Position numbers and translations under genes: made by a program | Shown: positions 23,520 to 32,178 of the stretch, piece after piece | Numbering within the stretch: position 1 is the stretch's first letter | Layout of the letters: each line of letters starts with the position of its first letter | Notes under the pieces: generated by a model | Told to the model about the DNA's origin: nothing | Database searches by the model: none | Seen by the model: only the letters and a program-made list of their open reading frames with translations | Source of the DNA: Nostoc sp. UHCC 0302 | GTDB taxonomy: Bacteria; Cyanobacteriota; Cyanobacteriia; Cyanobacteriales; Nostocaceae | Length of the DNA stretch: 40,344 bases | Direction of reading: 5' to 3' | Assembly: GCF_038096175.1 (NCBI RefSeq) | Contig: NZ_CP151103.1 | Span: 1-40,344, forward strand

Positions 23520-25280
23520 TTACTCTTGTTCATTAGTGCTAGCGTAGTAAAGAAAATCTTCCAGTTCTTCTTGTAACTGGGGTAGTTCTGCACTCTTGTT
23601 AGAGATTGCATTTTCAATTTGGTTTAATAAGTCTTGTAATTCCTCTGCTTGTTCAGAGTCTACGGTTAAGAGTGCTTGTTGAGCGCGGTCTAAAAGTACT
23701 GCCAATTCTGGAGTGATTTCTACTGCCTCGCTTGTACCTTCTGCTGAGATTTCAATTGTTTCATCACTTTCAAACAATGCCTCTAAATCAGCCCTTGCTT
23801 GCTTCAATTCATGGCTGGAAAGTTTCTGGATACCTGCATTATTTACTACTAGTGTCCCTTGTTGTCCTTTGCCTTTCTCGGTGGTGGTAACTGTGAGAAT
23901 GCCATTTAGGTCAAAGTCAAAGTGAACTTCGATTTGAATACCTCCTGCTGGTTTGGGTGGTAAGTTCTCCACTCTAAAAGAACCTAGTGGAACATTTTCT
24001 TCAGCGATCGCATTTTCTCCCTGAAAAACTTCGATTTCTACAACTTCTTGCTGGTCAGATATGGTGGAATAAACATGGGAGCGAGAAACGGGAACAACGC
24101 TGTTGCGGGGAATAATCACACTGAAGAAACCAGGCATAATACCCATTGATGTAGGCACAGCCGCAGCAATGCCCAGAGAATGGGGAATCACATCTACAAG
24201 AATGGCGTCCACGGATTCACCTACCAGCACACCAGCTTGCAAAGCTGCTCCTAGCGCCACACAAAGGTCTGCTTGAATTCCATCAGTGGGAGCTTGTCCT
24301 AGATGCTCTTGGATCATTTGTTGCACTAGAGGAATGCGTGTGGAACCACCAACTAGGATAATACGGTCAATCTCGTTGGGTTCCAAGTTGGCATCTGTGA
24401 GGGCGCGGTCAATTGCCTCTAGGGTTTCTTCTAATAATGGGCGAATCAATTTTTCAAAATCTGCTCGCGCTACTTCTGTCTCTAGATGTAGTGCAGTCTT
24501 GCCTTTACTACCCAAAAAGGCTTCCCGAACTGTGGCAAAGGCGTGGGAACTCAAGTCAATTTTTAATTGCTCTGCTGCTCGGAGGAGACGCGCCTGGGTA
24601 GCTGCATCATCTGGTACATCCACACTATGCTGTTTGCGGAATAGATCCGCTAGATGGAGTTGCAAAAGCCTGTCGAAATCGTCTCCACCCAAGCGGTTAT
24701 TACCATGACTGGCTAGTACTTCTGTTACTTCGCCTGTAATTTCGACTACCGATACGTCAAAAGTACCACCTCCCAAGTCATAAACTACAACTCGTTCTGT
24801 ATCAACAGATCGCAAATCATAAGCTAAAGCCGCCGCGGTTGGTTCGTTGATAATTTGCAGTACCTCAAAACCAGCTATCTCACCAGCAGTTTTAGTTGCC
24901 TGCCGTTGAGCATCCGTAAAGTAGGCTGGAACTGTAATCACTGCTTGGGTAATTGTTTCCCCCAAAGCATTCTCAGCTCGTTGTTTCAGGGCGCGAAGAA
25001 TGATGGCGGAAACTTCATGAGGTAAGTATTCTTTATCTCCTAAAGTAGTTTTGTGGTCAGTTCCCATCCAGCGTTTTATTGATTTGACAGTGTGTTCAGG
25101 AGCCGCAGCATACTGACGGAGCGCTTCTCGTCCCACCAGCAGTTTACCCGTATCGTTAAACCCCACACAGGAAGGTAAAATCAGGTCGCCATCTTCTCCA
25201 GGCAATACCCGCACCTGTCCATTTTCGACAATCGCCACTTCGGAATTTGTTGTGCCTAAGTCAATACCAACTGCTTTCAT
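23520..25280 (-). CDS. Hsp70-family chaperone (DnaK-like)
   Basis: A 586-residue protein starting at ATG 25280 (MKAVGIDLGTTNSEVAI); a TTG three codons earlier is rejected. Phosphate-1 is GIDLGTTN, phosphate-2 VYDLGGGTFDVSVVEI and adenosine IILVGGSTRIPLVQ. ITVPAYFTDAQRQATK and IINEPTAAALAYD are typical of DnaK. The beta substrate-binding domain is present (GSFRVENLPPKPAGGIQIEV, FDLNGILTVT). The helical lid is short and acidic and lacks the usual EEVD end, so the protein is slightly shorter than DnaK (about 635). Together with GrpE and a J-like protein it forms a separate plasmid-encoded Hsp70 cycle. Confidence 0.95.
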   Translation of the reverse strand: MKAVGIDLGTTNSEVAIVENGQVRVLPGEDGDLILPSCVGFNDTGKLLVGREALRQYAAAPEHTVKSIKRWMGTDHKTTLGDKEYLPHEVSAIILRALKQRAENALGETITQAVITVPAYFTDAQRQATKTAGEIAGFEVLQIINEPTAAALAYDLRSVDTERVVVYDLGGGTFDVSVVEITGEVTEVLASHGNNRLGGDDFDRLLQLHLADLFRKQHSVDVPDDAATQARLLRAAEQLKIDLSSHAFATVREAFLGSKGKTALHLETEVARADFEKLIRPLLEETLEAIDRALTDANLEPNEIDRIILVGGSTRIPLVQQMIQEHLGQAPTDGIQADLCVALGAALQAGVLVGESVDAILVDVIPHSLGIAAAVPTSMGIMPGFFSVIIPRNSVVPVSRSHVYSTISDQQEVVEIEVFQGENAIAEENVPLGSFRVENLPPKPAGGIQIEVHFDFDLNGILTVTTTEKGKGQQGTLVVNNAGIQKLSSHELKQARADLEALFESDETIEISAEGTSEAVEITPELAVLLDRAQQALLTVDSEQAEELQDLLNQIENAISNKSAELPQLQEELEDFLYYASTNEQE

Positions 25281-25332
25281 AAAATTCAAAATTCAAAAGT
25301 CAACTGCACTAATTTCTCCAGTCCAAGCGTTT

Positions 25333-26100
25333 CTAATCAAGAGTCCCTCGTGCCGCTACAATCACTTGTGCTTCCCTCAGAACACGCTCGCCCCATAAAT
25401 AACCCCGTACTACTTCCTGAACTACCGTATTATCTGTAACATCTGTTCTGGACTCACGTCCCACAGCATACATTGTCTGGGAGTCAAAGGGTTTGTCCTG
25501 TGCTGCAATGGGAACAACACGCCTTTGTCGTAATACCTCTAAAAGAGATCGCCTAATTAACTCCACTCCCTGTTGATTACTGGTTAAAATTTCGCTTAAA
25601 GATTCTAATGGCGGTAATTTTTCAGATACTGTAGACTGAGTTCCCTTATCAATAAACCACTGTCCTAGCTTTTCCCAAAAGTTTTTTGGTGGAGATGGTT
25701 TTGGGTTTGATGTAGCAGATAATGCTTCTAGTTCCTCTTGCCAGTAAGTACAAGCTCGATCCAAAGCATCCAGGATATCCAGTAACTCTTTGAGCAGTTT
25801 CTCCTGCTGCTGCTCAAATTGTCCCCATGCCTGTTTTTGACTTTCTTCCAGACGTATTTGCAGCTGTTCTTTATCTGCACGAGTTACTTCCAATGCTTGC
25901 ACAAGAGCATCTTGAGTAGAACGCAATAATTTACCCTGTTGCTTAACTTCATGGCGCAGGGCAGTCCATTCAGCCACCATTTGATAGGGGTCAAAGGAAT
26001 TAGCAGATGTCGGTGGTTCACCTAGATACTCAGGGGGTAGTTGTTCTGAGTGTAAATAATCTAGAAATTTGGCAAATAAAGCTTCTTTTTCATTTTTCAT
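25333..26100 (-). CDS. grpE: GrpE-like nucleotide exchange factor
   Basis: A 255-residue protein. A long coiled coil (about 45-115: LRHEVKQQGKLLRSTQDAL to FEQQQEKLLKELLDILDALDRA) is followed by a loop. Next is the GrpE head: GVELIRRSLLEVLRQRRVVP, PFDSQTMYAVGRE, VVRGYLWGERVLREAQVIVA. It releases ADP from Hsp70. It carries an extra N-terminal segment (about 1-40) and a linker (about 125-165) not found in the E. coli protein, and is longer than usual (about 200). It lies between the Hsp70 and J-like genes, gap about 52 nt each. Confidence 0.88.
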   Translation of the reverse strand: MKNEKEALFAKFLDYLHSEQLPPEYLGEPPTSANSFDPYQMVAEWTALRHEVKQQGKLLRSTQDALVQALEVTRADKEQLQIRLEESQKQAWGQFEQQQEKLLKELLDILDALDRACTYWQEELEALSATSNPKPSPPKNFWEKLGQWFIDKGTQSTVSEKLPPLESLSEILTSNQQGVELIRRSLLEVLRQRRVVPIAAQDKPFDSQTMYAVGRESRTDVTDNTVVQEVVRGYLWGERVLREAQVIVAARGTLD

Positions 26101-26154
26101 TTTTAAGTTGGCAATTTTTCTTCCTGATAACTGATAACTAATTACTATTCATTG

Positions 26155-26451
26155 TTAAAATGTGGCACGAATTAAATCATCTAAGCTAACTTCTAGTTGA
26201 GCTAGGGCTTTTTCTCGCACCTGTTTTAATATCTCTGGATTCAGTTCTGCTTCTAGGGGACGAAATTTTAATAAATCCTCATATTTAGTTGTCTCTCCTT
26301 TACGAAGTGCCTCGTAAGCTGCTCGAATTGCCTTAAACTCTTCTGGATAAGTATGAGCGGGAAATTCCCGCAGTTTGGTATGATATGCCGCTTTAATTTG
26401 GGCGCTTGTTGCTTCTGGAGAAATTCCTAAGCGTTCGTAGTGGTCAGTCAT
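26155..26451 (-). CDS. Divergent J-domain protein lacking HPD
   Basis: A 98-residue protein. DHYERLGISPEATSAQIKAA and FKAIRAAYEALRKGE align to helices I-II and III of a J domain. The invariant HPD between helices II and III is replaced by FPA (KLREFPAHTYPEEF). HPD is needed to stimulate Hsp70 ATPase, so this may be a J-like scaffold or regulator. A helical C-terminal half (EILKQVREKALAQLEVSLDD) follows, with no zinc-finger or G/F region. Its place in the cluster supports an Hsp70 link. Confidence 0.8.
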   Translation of the reverse strand: MTDHYERLGISPEATSAQIKAAYHTKLREFPAHTYPEEFKAIRAAYEALRKGETTKYEDLLKFRPLEAELNPEILKQVREKALAQLEVSLDDLIRATF

Positions 26452-26522
26452 AAATAATTCAAAATTAAAAAATTACTATTTGTTAGTTGTCATACTAAAT
26501 ACAACCTACTAAAAACTGACTT

Positions 26523-29063
26523 TTAAAACAATTCCTGAAAACCTCCTTTTCTTCTGCCCTTTCGTTTCTTAGACGTAGGCGGTAAGTTTCTAAATATCAA
26601 GTCTAAGTCTGGCAACTCATCTTCCTCCTCATCTTCCTCCTCATCTTCCTCAAAGTTAGGCATACTGTTTAACATCATTTGCTTGAGTTCTGGAAGCATT
26701 CGTTCAAACTCAACTTGGGGAATTTTGTTGCCAAATAATTTCTGAAGCATCCCTTCTAATAACTCATCAATATTTGACATATTCAGATTGTCAAATTTCT
26801 CTAGGTCTGGCATTACGTTAGCCGCTTCCTGAGCAGAGATAAACGCCTGTTCTTCCCGAAATGCTTGTAATGCTTTGGCATCTTGTAAGCGACGGGCTAA
26901 TTCAAATCCCTGTTGCTTTAATTGTTCATAGTTTGGGTGATCAATGTGGTAGGTAGTGGCTTTAGCTAATAGCAATAAAGGATTTTGGGGTTCCCGGCGT
27001 AGTGCTTCTGACAGCGCAGGTACAAGGGTTGTAATCTCGCCAAAACGGCGCGCCTGAAGTTGAATATTTGCCAAAGCATTTCCTGGCTGTGGCATGGTGT
27101 CGAGGTAGGTACGTAGAGGAAACTCTAGTTTTTTGGGACTACCTTCTTTGACAGCTAAGACAACAAGATGAGCCACTCTAGCTTCTGGGTCTTCTACTGA
27201 TAGGTTGAACAATTTTTGAACATACTGATTTGTTAAAGCGGCGATACCTTTTTCACGTTTGGCGAAGAGGTGGATAGCAACACAGATCGCCTGCAATACA
27301 GGAATTTGTTCTTGACCAGCTAATTTTTGTAGCAGAGTTTCCCATTTTTGGGCTGCTGCTGACTGGTTTAATGCGACTCGACCGCCAGAGTTGGGAGGAC
27401 TCTGCACTGCATCCACGAATATCTGACAGGCACGTATAGCCGGATCTTTGGGATCTTTGCCCTGCACAAGGCGACTAAAGAAGGGATAACTTAGCGTAGA
27501 CAGAGCATCCACCCAAGGCAACACTTCCACCTCTGTATCAATACTAAGGTCGCCAAAGTGCTTGCCAAAACGGCGACGAGCTTCATTGCGTGCTTGTTTG
27601 TCACCTAGTTCATCCCAACAAGCAAGCAAGGCATTGTAAATTTCTTCATACCGACACCCACCTTCAATGGCTTGGGTAATTAGTGCAATCGCTTCAGTAT
27701 AATTTTCTTCCATTGCCGCAATTAGTCCCTTGCGCCCCAGTAACTCTGGCGATGTGGGATAGATGCGTTCTGCTTGTTGCAAAGCTCCCAAAGCTGCACG
27801 CTCGCGCTCCACTGCCATGTAAGCATCTGCCATCCAGCAATGGAGATGTGCTAGGGTCGGTTTCAATCGTTGTGAAGGCCATTCTTGAGGTTTTTGTTTC
27901 GCTTCCTGCTCTAACCACTTCAACAAACGGGTCAACAGACGTGGGCGTTCTTGATCGGAATCATTAGCATCCAAAACTTCTAACAGATTGATTGCCAACT
28001 GGGGGTTAAAGGGTTGCTCTGTCAACAAAAGCTGCCAGAATAGTTCAGTACAACTTAGTCGTCCTTGATTAAGTGCTTGTTGACCAGCTAGGGTAAACAG
28101 TAGTGGACGGAGACTTTCTAGTTCTGGAAAGCGTGTGGAACGCCGCTCTATCTTCAACAGCAGATGTGCGGCCTCATGGTGATCACCTTGGTCAATCAGT
28201 TGCAGTATTTGCAACGCCGTTAATGCCTCTTGGGTAATTTTATCTGCTGTTTTTGCTGTTTTTTGCGGATTCCTAGATAGTAGGAGTTGTTGCCCTGTTT
28301 TTCCATGTTGGAAAGTTGCCAATCGCTCTAATATTGAATGCTCCAAATACTTTGGTTTGCCATAGAGCATAAAGTCGGATGACCTTCCAGATGATTTCAA
28401 ACCCAAAATATGAGCGGCAGCATCCCAATTCCCGCTGACTTGTTGAGTGTAAGCAATCCAAGCTATTGGCAAGTCTCCATCGGTGATGGCTCGCTTAATT
28501 TTCTGAAAAGATGTCAAAGCAGCTTCTGGTTGCCCATTTTTCAGCGCCAGAACACCTCGTACCCAGTGGAGTTGGGCAGCACTAAAGCGTTTGGATTGTT
28601 CGTTAATTAACTGCTCAACTGTGGCGGTATCTCCTTTAAGTAACAGGAGTTTGAGGTAACAGATGCTGTAGTCTTTGGATAGAGTGCCTGCCTCAAAAGC
28701 GTTTCTGAGCAAATTCAGTGCAGCATCTAATTGCTTCAACTCCAGCAAACATCTAGCTTGCCAGTAGTGAACTTCTCCAACCAAACCAAATTCTAGAGCG
28801 CGTCCAAAGGATTTTTCTGCCTGTTTAAAATCTTGTTTTTGGAATTCCTGCTGACCCCGCAGCAACCAAATCTCTGATTCTTTGGGAGTGAATTCAATAT
28901 CAGGGTGTAAGCGCTGATTTTTTTTGATTTCTTCCAATGCCTGCCGATATTTTTGCTGCTTCAGCAATTCTTGCAGTTGCATCTCAAAGGATTTTTCAGT
29001 AAGCTTTGTCTCTGTGCTAGAGATATGTTGTTGTGAGCGCTGTTTGGACTTATGTTTAGCCAC
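26523..29063 (-). CDS. Large TPR scaffold protein, first gene of the Hsp70 cluster
   Basis: An 846-residue soluble protein starting at GTG 29063, with AGGAAG 9 nt upstream. Nearly the whole length is TPR-like helical pairs (QEFQKQDFKQAEKSFGRALE, YWQARCLLELKQLDAALNLL, AALGALQQAERIYPTSPELL). The end has an acidic run (EEDEEEDEEEDELPDLD) then a basic one (KKRKGRRKGG). There is no signal peptide. A large TPR protein ahead of J, GrpE and Hsp70 genes suggests a client platform. 71 nt separate it from the J-like gene. No clear promoter is assigned upstream. Confidence 0.85.
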   Translation of the reverse strand: MAKHKSKQRSQQHISSTETKLTEKSFEMQLQELLKQQKYRQALEEIKKNQRLHPDIEFTPKESEIWLLRGQQEFQKQDFKQAEKSFGRALEFGLVGEVHYWQARCLLELKQLDAALNLLRNAFEAGTLSKDYSICYLKLLLLKGDTATVEQLINEQSKRFSAAQLHWVRGVLALKNGQPEAALTSFQKIKRAITDGDLPIAWIAYTQQVSGNWDAAAHILGLKSSGRSSDFMLYGKPKYLEHSILERLATFQHGKTGQQLLLSRNPQKTAKTADKITQEALTALQILQLIDQGDHHEAAHLLLKIERRSTRFPELESLRPLLFTLAGQQALNQGRLSCTELFWQLLLTEQPFNPQLAINLLEVLDANDSDQERPRLLTRLLKWLEQEAKQKPQEWPSQRLKPTLAHLHCWMADAYMAVERERAALGALQQAERIYPTSPELLGRKGLIAAMEENYTEAIALITQAIEGGCRYEEIYNALLACWDELGDKQARNEARRRFGKHFGDLSIDTEVEVLPWVDALSTLSYPFFSRLVQGKDPKDPAIRACQIFVDAVQSPPNSGGRVALNQSAAAQKWETLLQKLAGQEQIPVLQAICVAIHLFAKREKGIAALTNQYVQKLFNLSVEDPEARVAHLVVLAVKEGSPKKLEFPLRTYLDTMPQPGNALANIQLQARRFGEITTLVPALSEALRREPQNPLLLLAKATTYHIDHPNYEQLKQQGFELARRLQDAKALQAFREEQAFISAQEAANVMPDLEKFDNLNMSNIDELLEGMLQKLFGNKIPQVEFERMLPELKQMMLNSMPNFEEDEEEDEEEDELPDLDLIFRNLPPTSKKRKGRRKGGFQELF

Positions 29064-29213
29064 TGGGCTGACTTCCTGATTATTTTCCGGTTTTCCCCCT
29101 CATAGGAAAGGGTGGCTTTAACTACTCTCTAACCTTCCATATTAGTGTAGTGTTCGCATTAATTTTACAAGCCGCATCGACAAAATTTTTGATGTCATGA
29201 ACCTTATCTAAGT

Positions 29214-29417
29214 GATGGCCAAACCTTAGCCGGAAGAACTGCTCAAAATCAACTAGATGCCTACAAACATGATTTTAAATAAGTTGTGGGATTAGCAGCG
29301 GGAAATGAACACGTCAGTGCTTTAATTACCGCAGCGCAGCAATTTTCTTGGCAAGCTGCTAAATCTGGCCAAAATCCACACTTGGACGGGAGGGGATATG
29401 CTGACGACCGCTTATGA
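29214..29417 (+). pseudogene. Decayed plasmid gene fragment
   Basis: The frame reads DGQTLAGRTAQNQLDAYKHD, FK, then TAA, then VVGLAAGNEHVSALITAAQQ and FSWQAAKSGQNPHLDG, ending at TGA 29415. The even composition on both sides of the TAA suggests one former gene with a CAA-to-TAA change and no 5' end. The family is unknown. It overlaps an antisense HigA-like stub. Confidence 0.45.
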
Positions 29418-29454
29418 CGCAGCAGAGATTACCTGACCGATACGCTTCTAACAG

Positions 29455-29556
29455 ATCGCACTCCGGTGTATTAGGTTCTGCATCAAATAATCTTTCAATT
29501 TCATCAAGTGCAGCACGATAATCAGCTTCGGTTCGGATGGGACGGGGTTTGAGCAT
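29455..29556 (-). pseudogene. Truncated HigA-like antitoxin
   Basis: MLKPRPIRTEADYRAALDEI, then ERLFDAEPNTPEC, is the N-terminal pattern of cyanobacterial HigA-type antitoxins. After about residue 34 the text no longer fits and the frame ends as a 65-residue ORF at 29359. The HTH domain is missing and no HigB toxin is beside it. It is a broken toxin-antitoxin remnant. Confidence 0.65.
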
Positions 29557-29562
29557 ATACGT

Positions 29563-29664
29563 TTAAAATTTGAGCGTTGAGACAGCCGATTCTAAATCCT
29601 CATCCAACACTTCTAAGTATTTTTGCAGCGCTGACAAGGTTCTATGACCCGAAATTTTCTCTTC
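29563..29664 (-). pseudogene. C-terminal fragment of a tyrosine recombinase
   Basis: The minus frame reads EEKISGHRTLSALQKYLEVL, DEDLESAVSTLKF and a stop. SGHRTLSALQKYLEV is the integrase box with the GHR and the catalytic tyrosine. A stop lies just upstream. It is different from the intact recombinase at 29993, so it records another integration event. Confidence 0.65.
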
Positions 29665-29883
29665 TCACCTTCAGCGGTACGCCTGACCTGTGCATCTGAG
29701 TTAAACAGGTGCGGCGTCAGCTGTAGCCTACAGTTGATGTCACAAGCTTGATAACAACGATTTCTCAACGGGAGTATAGAAGCGAGTGTAGAAAATTGGG
29801 CAAGCTGCTTACCCCTTTATATAAGCCAGATTTATCAATCACTGGGTGTAGAGAGTTTTTTGGCGGTTGAAAGATAAGTATTG

Positions 29884-29903
29884 CTTAACTGAGGTCAGTT
29901 AAG
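29884..29903. repeat. Perfect 20-bp palindrome before the recombinase
   Basis: CTTAACTGA-GG-TCAGTTAAG, about 90 bp upstream of the recombinase start. AGTGTCC (29946-29952) and GGACACT (29973-29979) form another inverted pair nearer the ATG, and CTGTAG-C-CTACAG lies at 29721-29733. They are candidates for recombinase core sites or operators. No gene is seen in 29665-29992. Confidence 0.5.
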
Positions 29904-29992
29904 GTGTGGGTATTCACGAAAGTATCAGGGTTTGGGAGAATGGGAAGTGTCCATAATTAGCCGCCTACACCGGACACTACTACCAGGAATAA

Positions 29993-30595
29993 ATGAGACC
30001 ACCGCCCCCAACTCGTCTACCCAATAAGCATTACAGGTCTAGAGAATACCTTACACCAAGCGAAGTGCGATCTATACTCGATGCCGCACTTGAGCGCAAA
30101 GCTCGTTATTCTCACCGTGATTATACACTGATGCTGATGATGTTTCGCCACGGGCTGAGGGTGGGGGAGGCTGTAGGTAAATCGTGCGGTTTGCGCTGGG
30201 ATGCGGTGATGTGGGGCGAATGTCAGATTTTCATCACCAGGGAAAAGGGTAGTGATTCTGGGGTGCATCCCCTCAGAGATGATGAATTAGTTTTGCTCAA
30301 AGAACTCAGAGAGATGTTGCCAGATAGCAAATATATTTTCGTTTCGGAACGTGGTGAAGTGATGTCCACTGATGCGGTGCGAAAGCTGATTGGGCGGCTG
30401 GCTGTACAGGCGGGGCTTGATATCAAAGTTCACTGCCACATGATGCGCCATGCTTGCGGTTATTATCTGGTGAATCAGGGGTACAGCACTAGGGAAATCC
30501 AAGACTTCCTCGGACACCGCGATATCAAGCACACGGAGAAATATACCAAGCTGAATGCTCGACGCTTCCTGAATTTTGATTGGGGAGATTTGTAA
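29993..30595 (+). CDS. Tyrosine recombinase (phage-integrase/FimB-like)
   Basis: A 200-residue protein, catalytic domain only, like FimB/FimE. It has R56 in GLRVGE, a likely K85, H149-x-x-R152 in HMMRHACGYYL, H175 in FLGHRDIKH and Y184 in TEKYTK. All key residues are present, so it may be active in inversion or site-specific integration. The ATG has AGGAAT 3 nt upstream. Inverted repeats lie in the 110 bp before it. A 59-bp fragment of the same kind of gene survives at 33555-33613, so about 3 kb lies between two related recombinase sequences. Confidence 0.9.
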   Translation: MRPPPPTRLPNKHYRSREYLTPSEVRSILDAALERKARYSHRDYTLMLMMFRHGLRVGEAVGKSCGLRWDAVMWGECQIFITREKGSDSGVHPLRDDELVLLKELREMLPDSKYIFVSERGEVMSTDAVRKLIGRLAVQAGLDIKVHCHMMRHACGYYLVNQGYSTREIQDFLGHRDIKHTEKYTKLNARRFLNFDWGDL

Positions 30596-30924
30596 AAATT
30601 ACTTGGAGGCAGCACCCTAAGTTAATAATCAAATTCTTAGCTCATTGCTTATCAGAACTGTTCTTATGATCCGGTTTAATTTTGGCATAAATCGCATGAG
30701 CCAGTAGATTTTTACTGCCTCGTGTGTTTTTGTAAAATCGTTGATCTGAGGAATAAAAATGTATTTTTTTACAATGACGGATACTCAAAGCCGCTGATGG
30801 GATTTTGGTTTTATTAAAGCAGATATTTAGGAGAAACGTTTCTATTTAATAGGGCGACGATGATTAGGAGATATCGTCGACAGTCCCTACAAGCTGCTAA
30901 CCACTTTTCCACACGGCATGAAGT
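30596..30924. other. Gene-free AT-rich gap between two recombinases
   Basis: No convincing ORF, RNA gene or tnpB remnant is seen here. The stretch includes TTTTTTTAC-type tracts and GGAGATATCGTCGACAG-like DNA near 30870. It may contain the right end of the IS607-type element, whose ends lack inverted repeats and cannot be read by eye. Confidence 0.4.
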
Positions 30925-31512
30925 TCAAGACTTAGGTAAATTCGGATCTTCTTTGATTGCGGATTTGTATTTTTTAAGCCCGTAAAGTCGATAGCTAAAG
31001 AGGTGAACAATGGCAATGATATCCTCGACCAATTCTCGCTCAGGACTAAGGTTGTCTTGGTTGAGAACCATGATCCTTACACCGTCTTGCTCAAGGAGCC
31101 ATTGTATGAGGTCAAACCCAAAACGGGCAAGTCTGTCTTTGTGGGCAACTACAACAGATTTGACATTGCCTTTACGGACTTGCTGGAAAAGGATTCTAAG
31201 TCCCGGTCTTTTGAAGTTGAGTCCACTGGCAATGTCTGAGATGACTAATGCTCTGGGGTAAAGTTCAAGAAGGACTGCAATCTGTTTATCAAGGTCAGCT
31301 TGTTGCCCGCAACTTGAAACACGGGCATAAGCGATAATTGACCGTTCAGTTCTTTGATTTGATAATCCCGTATAAGACGCGATGTCATATCTTCTTTGTC
31401 CTGATGGAGTTCTGATTGTCTGTATTTTTCCTTGTTTTTCCCACCTTATAAGTGTGTGAAGAGATACCCCTAAGTACTCAGATGTTTCCTTTGGAGTACT
31501 ATATTTTGGCAT
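30925..31512 (-). CDS. tnpA: IS607-family serine recombinase (TnpA) without tnpB
   Basis: A 195-residue protein. The N-terminal MerR-like HTH (TPKETSEYLGVSLHTLIRWE, residues 6-25) is followed by the serine-recombinase domain with IIAYARVSS (catalytic S66). HKDRLARFGFDLI and LVEDIIAIVHLFSYRLYG complete the core. This is the IS607 TnpA plan and normal length. IS607 elements usually carry tnpB downstream. Here 330 bp of non-coding DNA follows, so this is a solo-TnpA element or one that lost tnpB. The palindrome TACTGTTA-T-TAACAGTA lies 18 bp before the start and may be a binding site. Confidence 0.9.
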   Translation of the reverse strand: MPKYSTPKETSEYLGVSLHTLIRWEKQGKIQTIRTPSGQRRYDIASYTGLSNQRTERSIIAYARVSSCGQQADLDKQIAVLLELYPRALVISDIASGLNFKRPGLRILFQQVRKGNVKSVVVAHKDRLARFGFDLIQWLLEQDGVRIMVLNQDNLSPERELVEDIIAIVHLFSYRLYGLKKYKSAIKEDPNLPKS

Positions 31513-31529
31513 AAAACTCTTGCCAACTA

Positions 31530-31546
31530 TACTGTTATTAACAGTA
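31530..31546. promoter_or_regulatory. 17-bp palindrome between divergent genes
   Basis: TACTGTTA-T-TAACAGTA is perfect. It lies between the IS607 tnpA start and the small gene at 31556. CTGTTATTAAC recurs at about 31780. A TnpA binding site or operator is possible. Confidence 0.5.
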
Positions 31547-31555
31547 GAATAACAG

Positions 31556-31750
31556 ATGAAGTTGGTAGAAGCGATCGCCCGTCACCTCCGACCTGCCGAG
31601 CCACTACAGCACCTTAAAGAGCTTCAGCTTGCCGCTACCGAGGGCTGGCTTTTGTCTTCTGCTGAAGTAGAGGGGCTGATTGGGTGTAAGCCAAGGATTC
31701 AAAAGGGCAAACAGCAGTTTACTCGTGGGTCGTTCTGTGGACTGCTATGA
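31556..31750 (+). pseudogene. Truncated small DNA-binding-like protein
   Basis: A 64-residue ORF. MKLVEAIARHLRPAEPLQHL, then EGWLLSSAEVEGLIGCKP, looks like a winged-helix/HTH segment, and QFTRGSF ends in CGLL and a stop. In the cyanobacterial proteins I recall with this pattern the chain continues past FTRGSF, so it appears cut at the junction with the response-regulator gene, which it overlaps tail to tail (31699-31750). Confidence 0.5.
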
Positions 31751-32178
31751 CTTTTTAGTAATAGCAATTTTGCTACTTCTGTTATTAACTCTGTAGCGGT
31801 TGAAGGCTTTTGAAGATAAGTTTGAAACCCAGATGCCAAAGCTTTTGAGCGCGTCTTGCCTTCAGCACAACCACTAAAAGCAATCGCTGGAATTTCTCTA
31901 GTTTTGAACTGCGGAAGTTTTCTGATTTTCTGTATCAAAAAATACCCATCCTCTTCTGGCATAGCAATGTCACTAATTAAAAGATCCACCCGAAACTGTT
32001 TAAGGACTTCAAATGCTGTTGAAGCATTGGATGCCGTCATCACCCGAAATCCATAGCTTTCAAGAATATAGGTAGTTAAGAGCAGACAATCATTTGTATC
32101 ATCTACTACAAGAATTGTCATTTCTTTGAAGATATCTATATCATCTTCAAGATACGCATCACAATAACTTTCTGGCAC
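31699..32178 (-). CDS. Single-domain response regulator
   Basis: A 159-residue CheY-like receiver. The acidic pocket is D26-D27 (ILVVDDTND), the phosphoacceptor D70 (LLISDIAMPEEDG), the switch S102 (AFSG) and the lysine K124 (LQKPS). GTG 32178 has AAGGAGG about 11 nt upstream, which supports the long N-terminus; an ATG at codon 20 is possible. The last residues (SSPQNDPRVNCCLPF) come from DNA of the convergent truncated gene, so the true 3' end may have been replaced by a junction. No histidine kinase is nearby. Confidence 0.85.
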   Translation of the reverse strand: MPESYCDAYLEDDIDIFKEMTILVVDDTNDCLLLTTYILESYGFRVMTASNASTAFEVLKQFRVDLLISDIAMPEEDGYFLIQKIRKLPQFKTREIPAIAFSGCAEGKTRSKALASGFQTYLQKPSTATELITEVAKLLLLKSHSSPQNDPRVNCCLPF

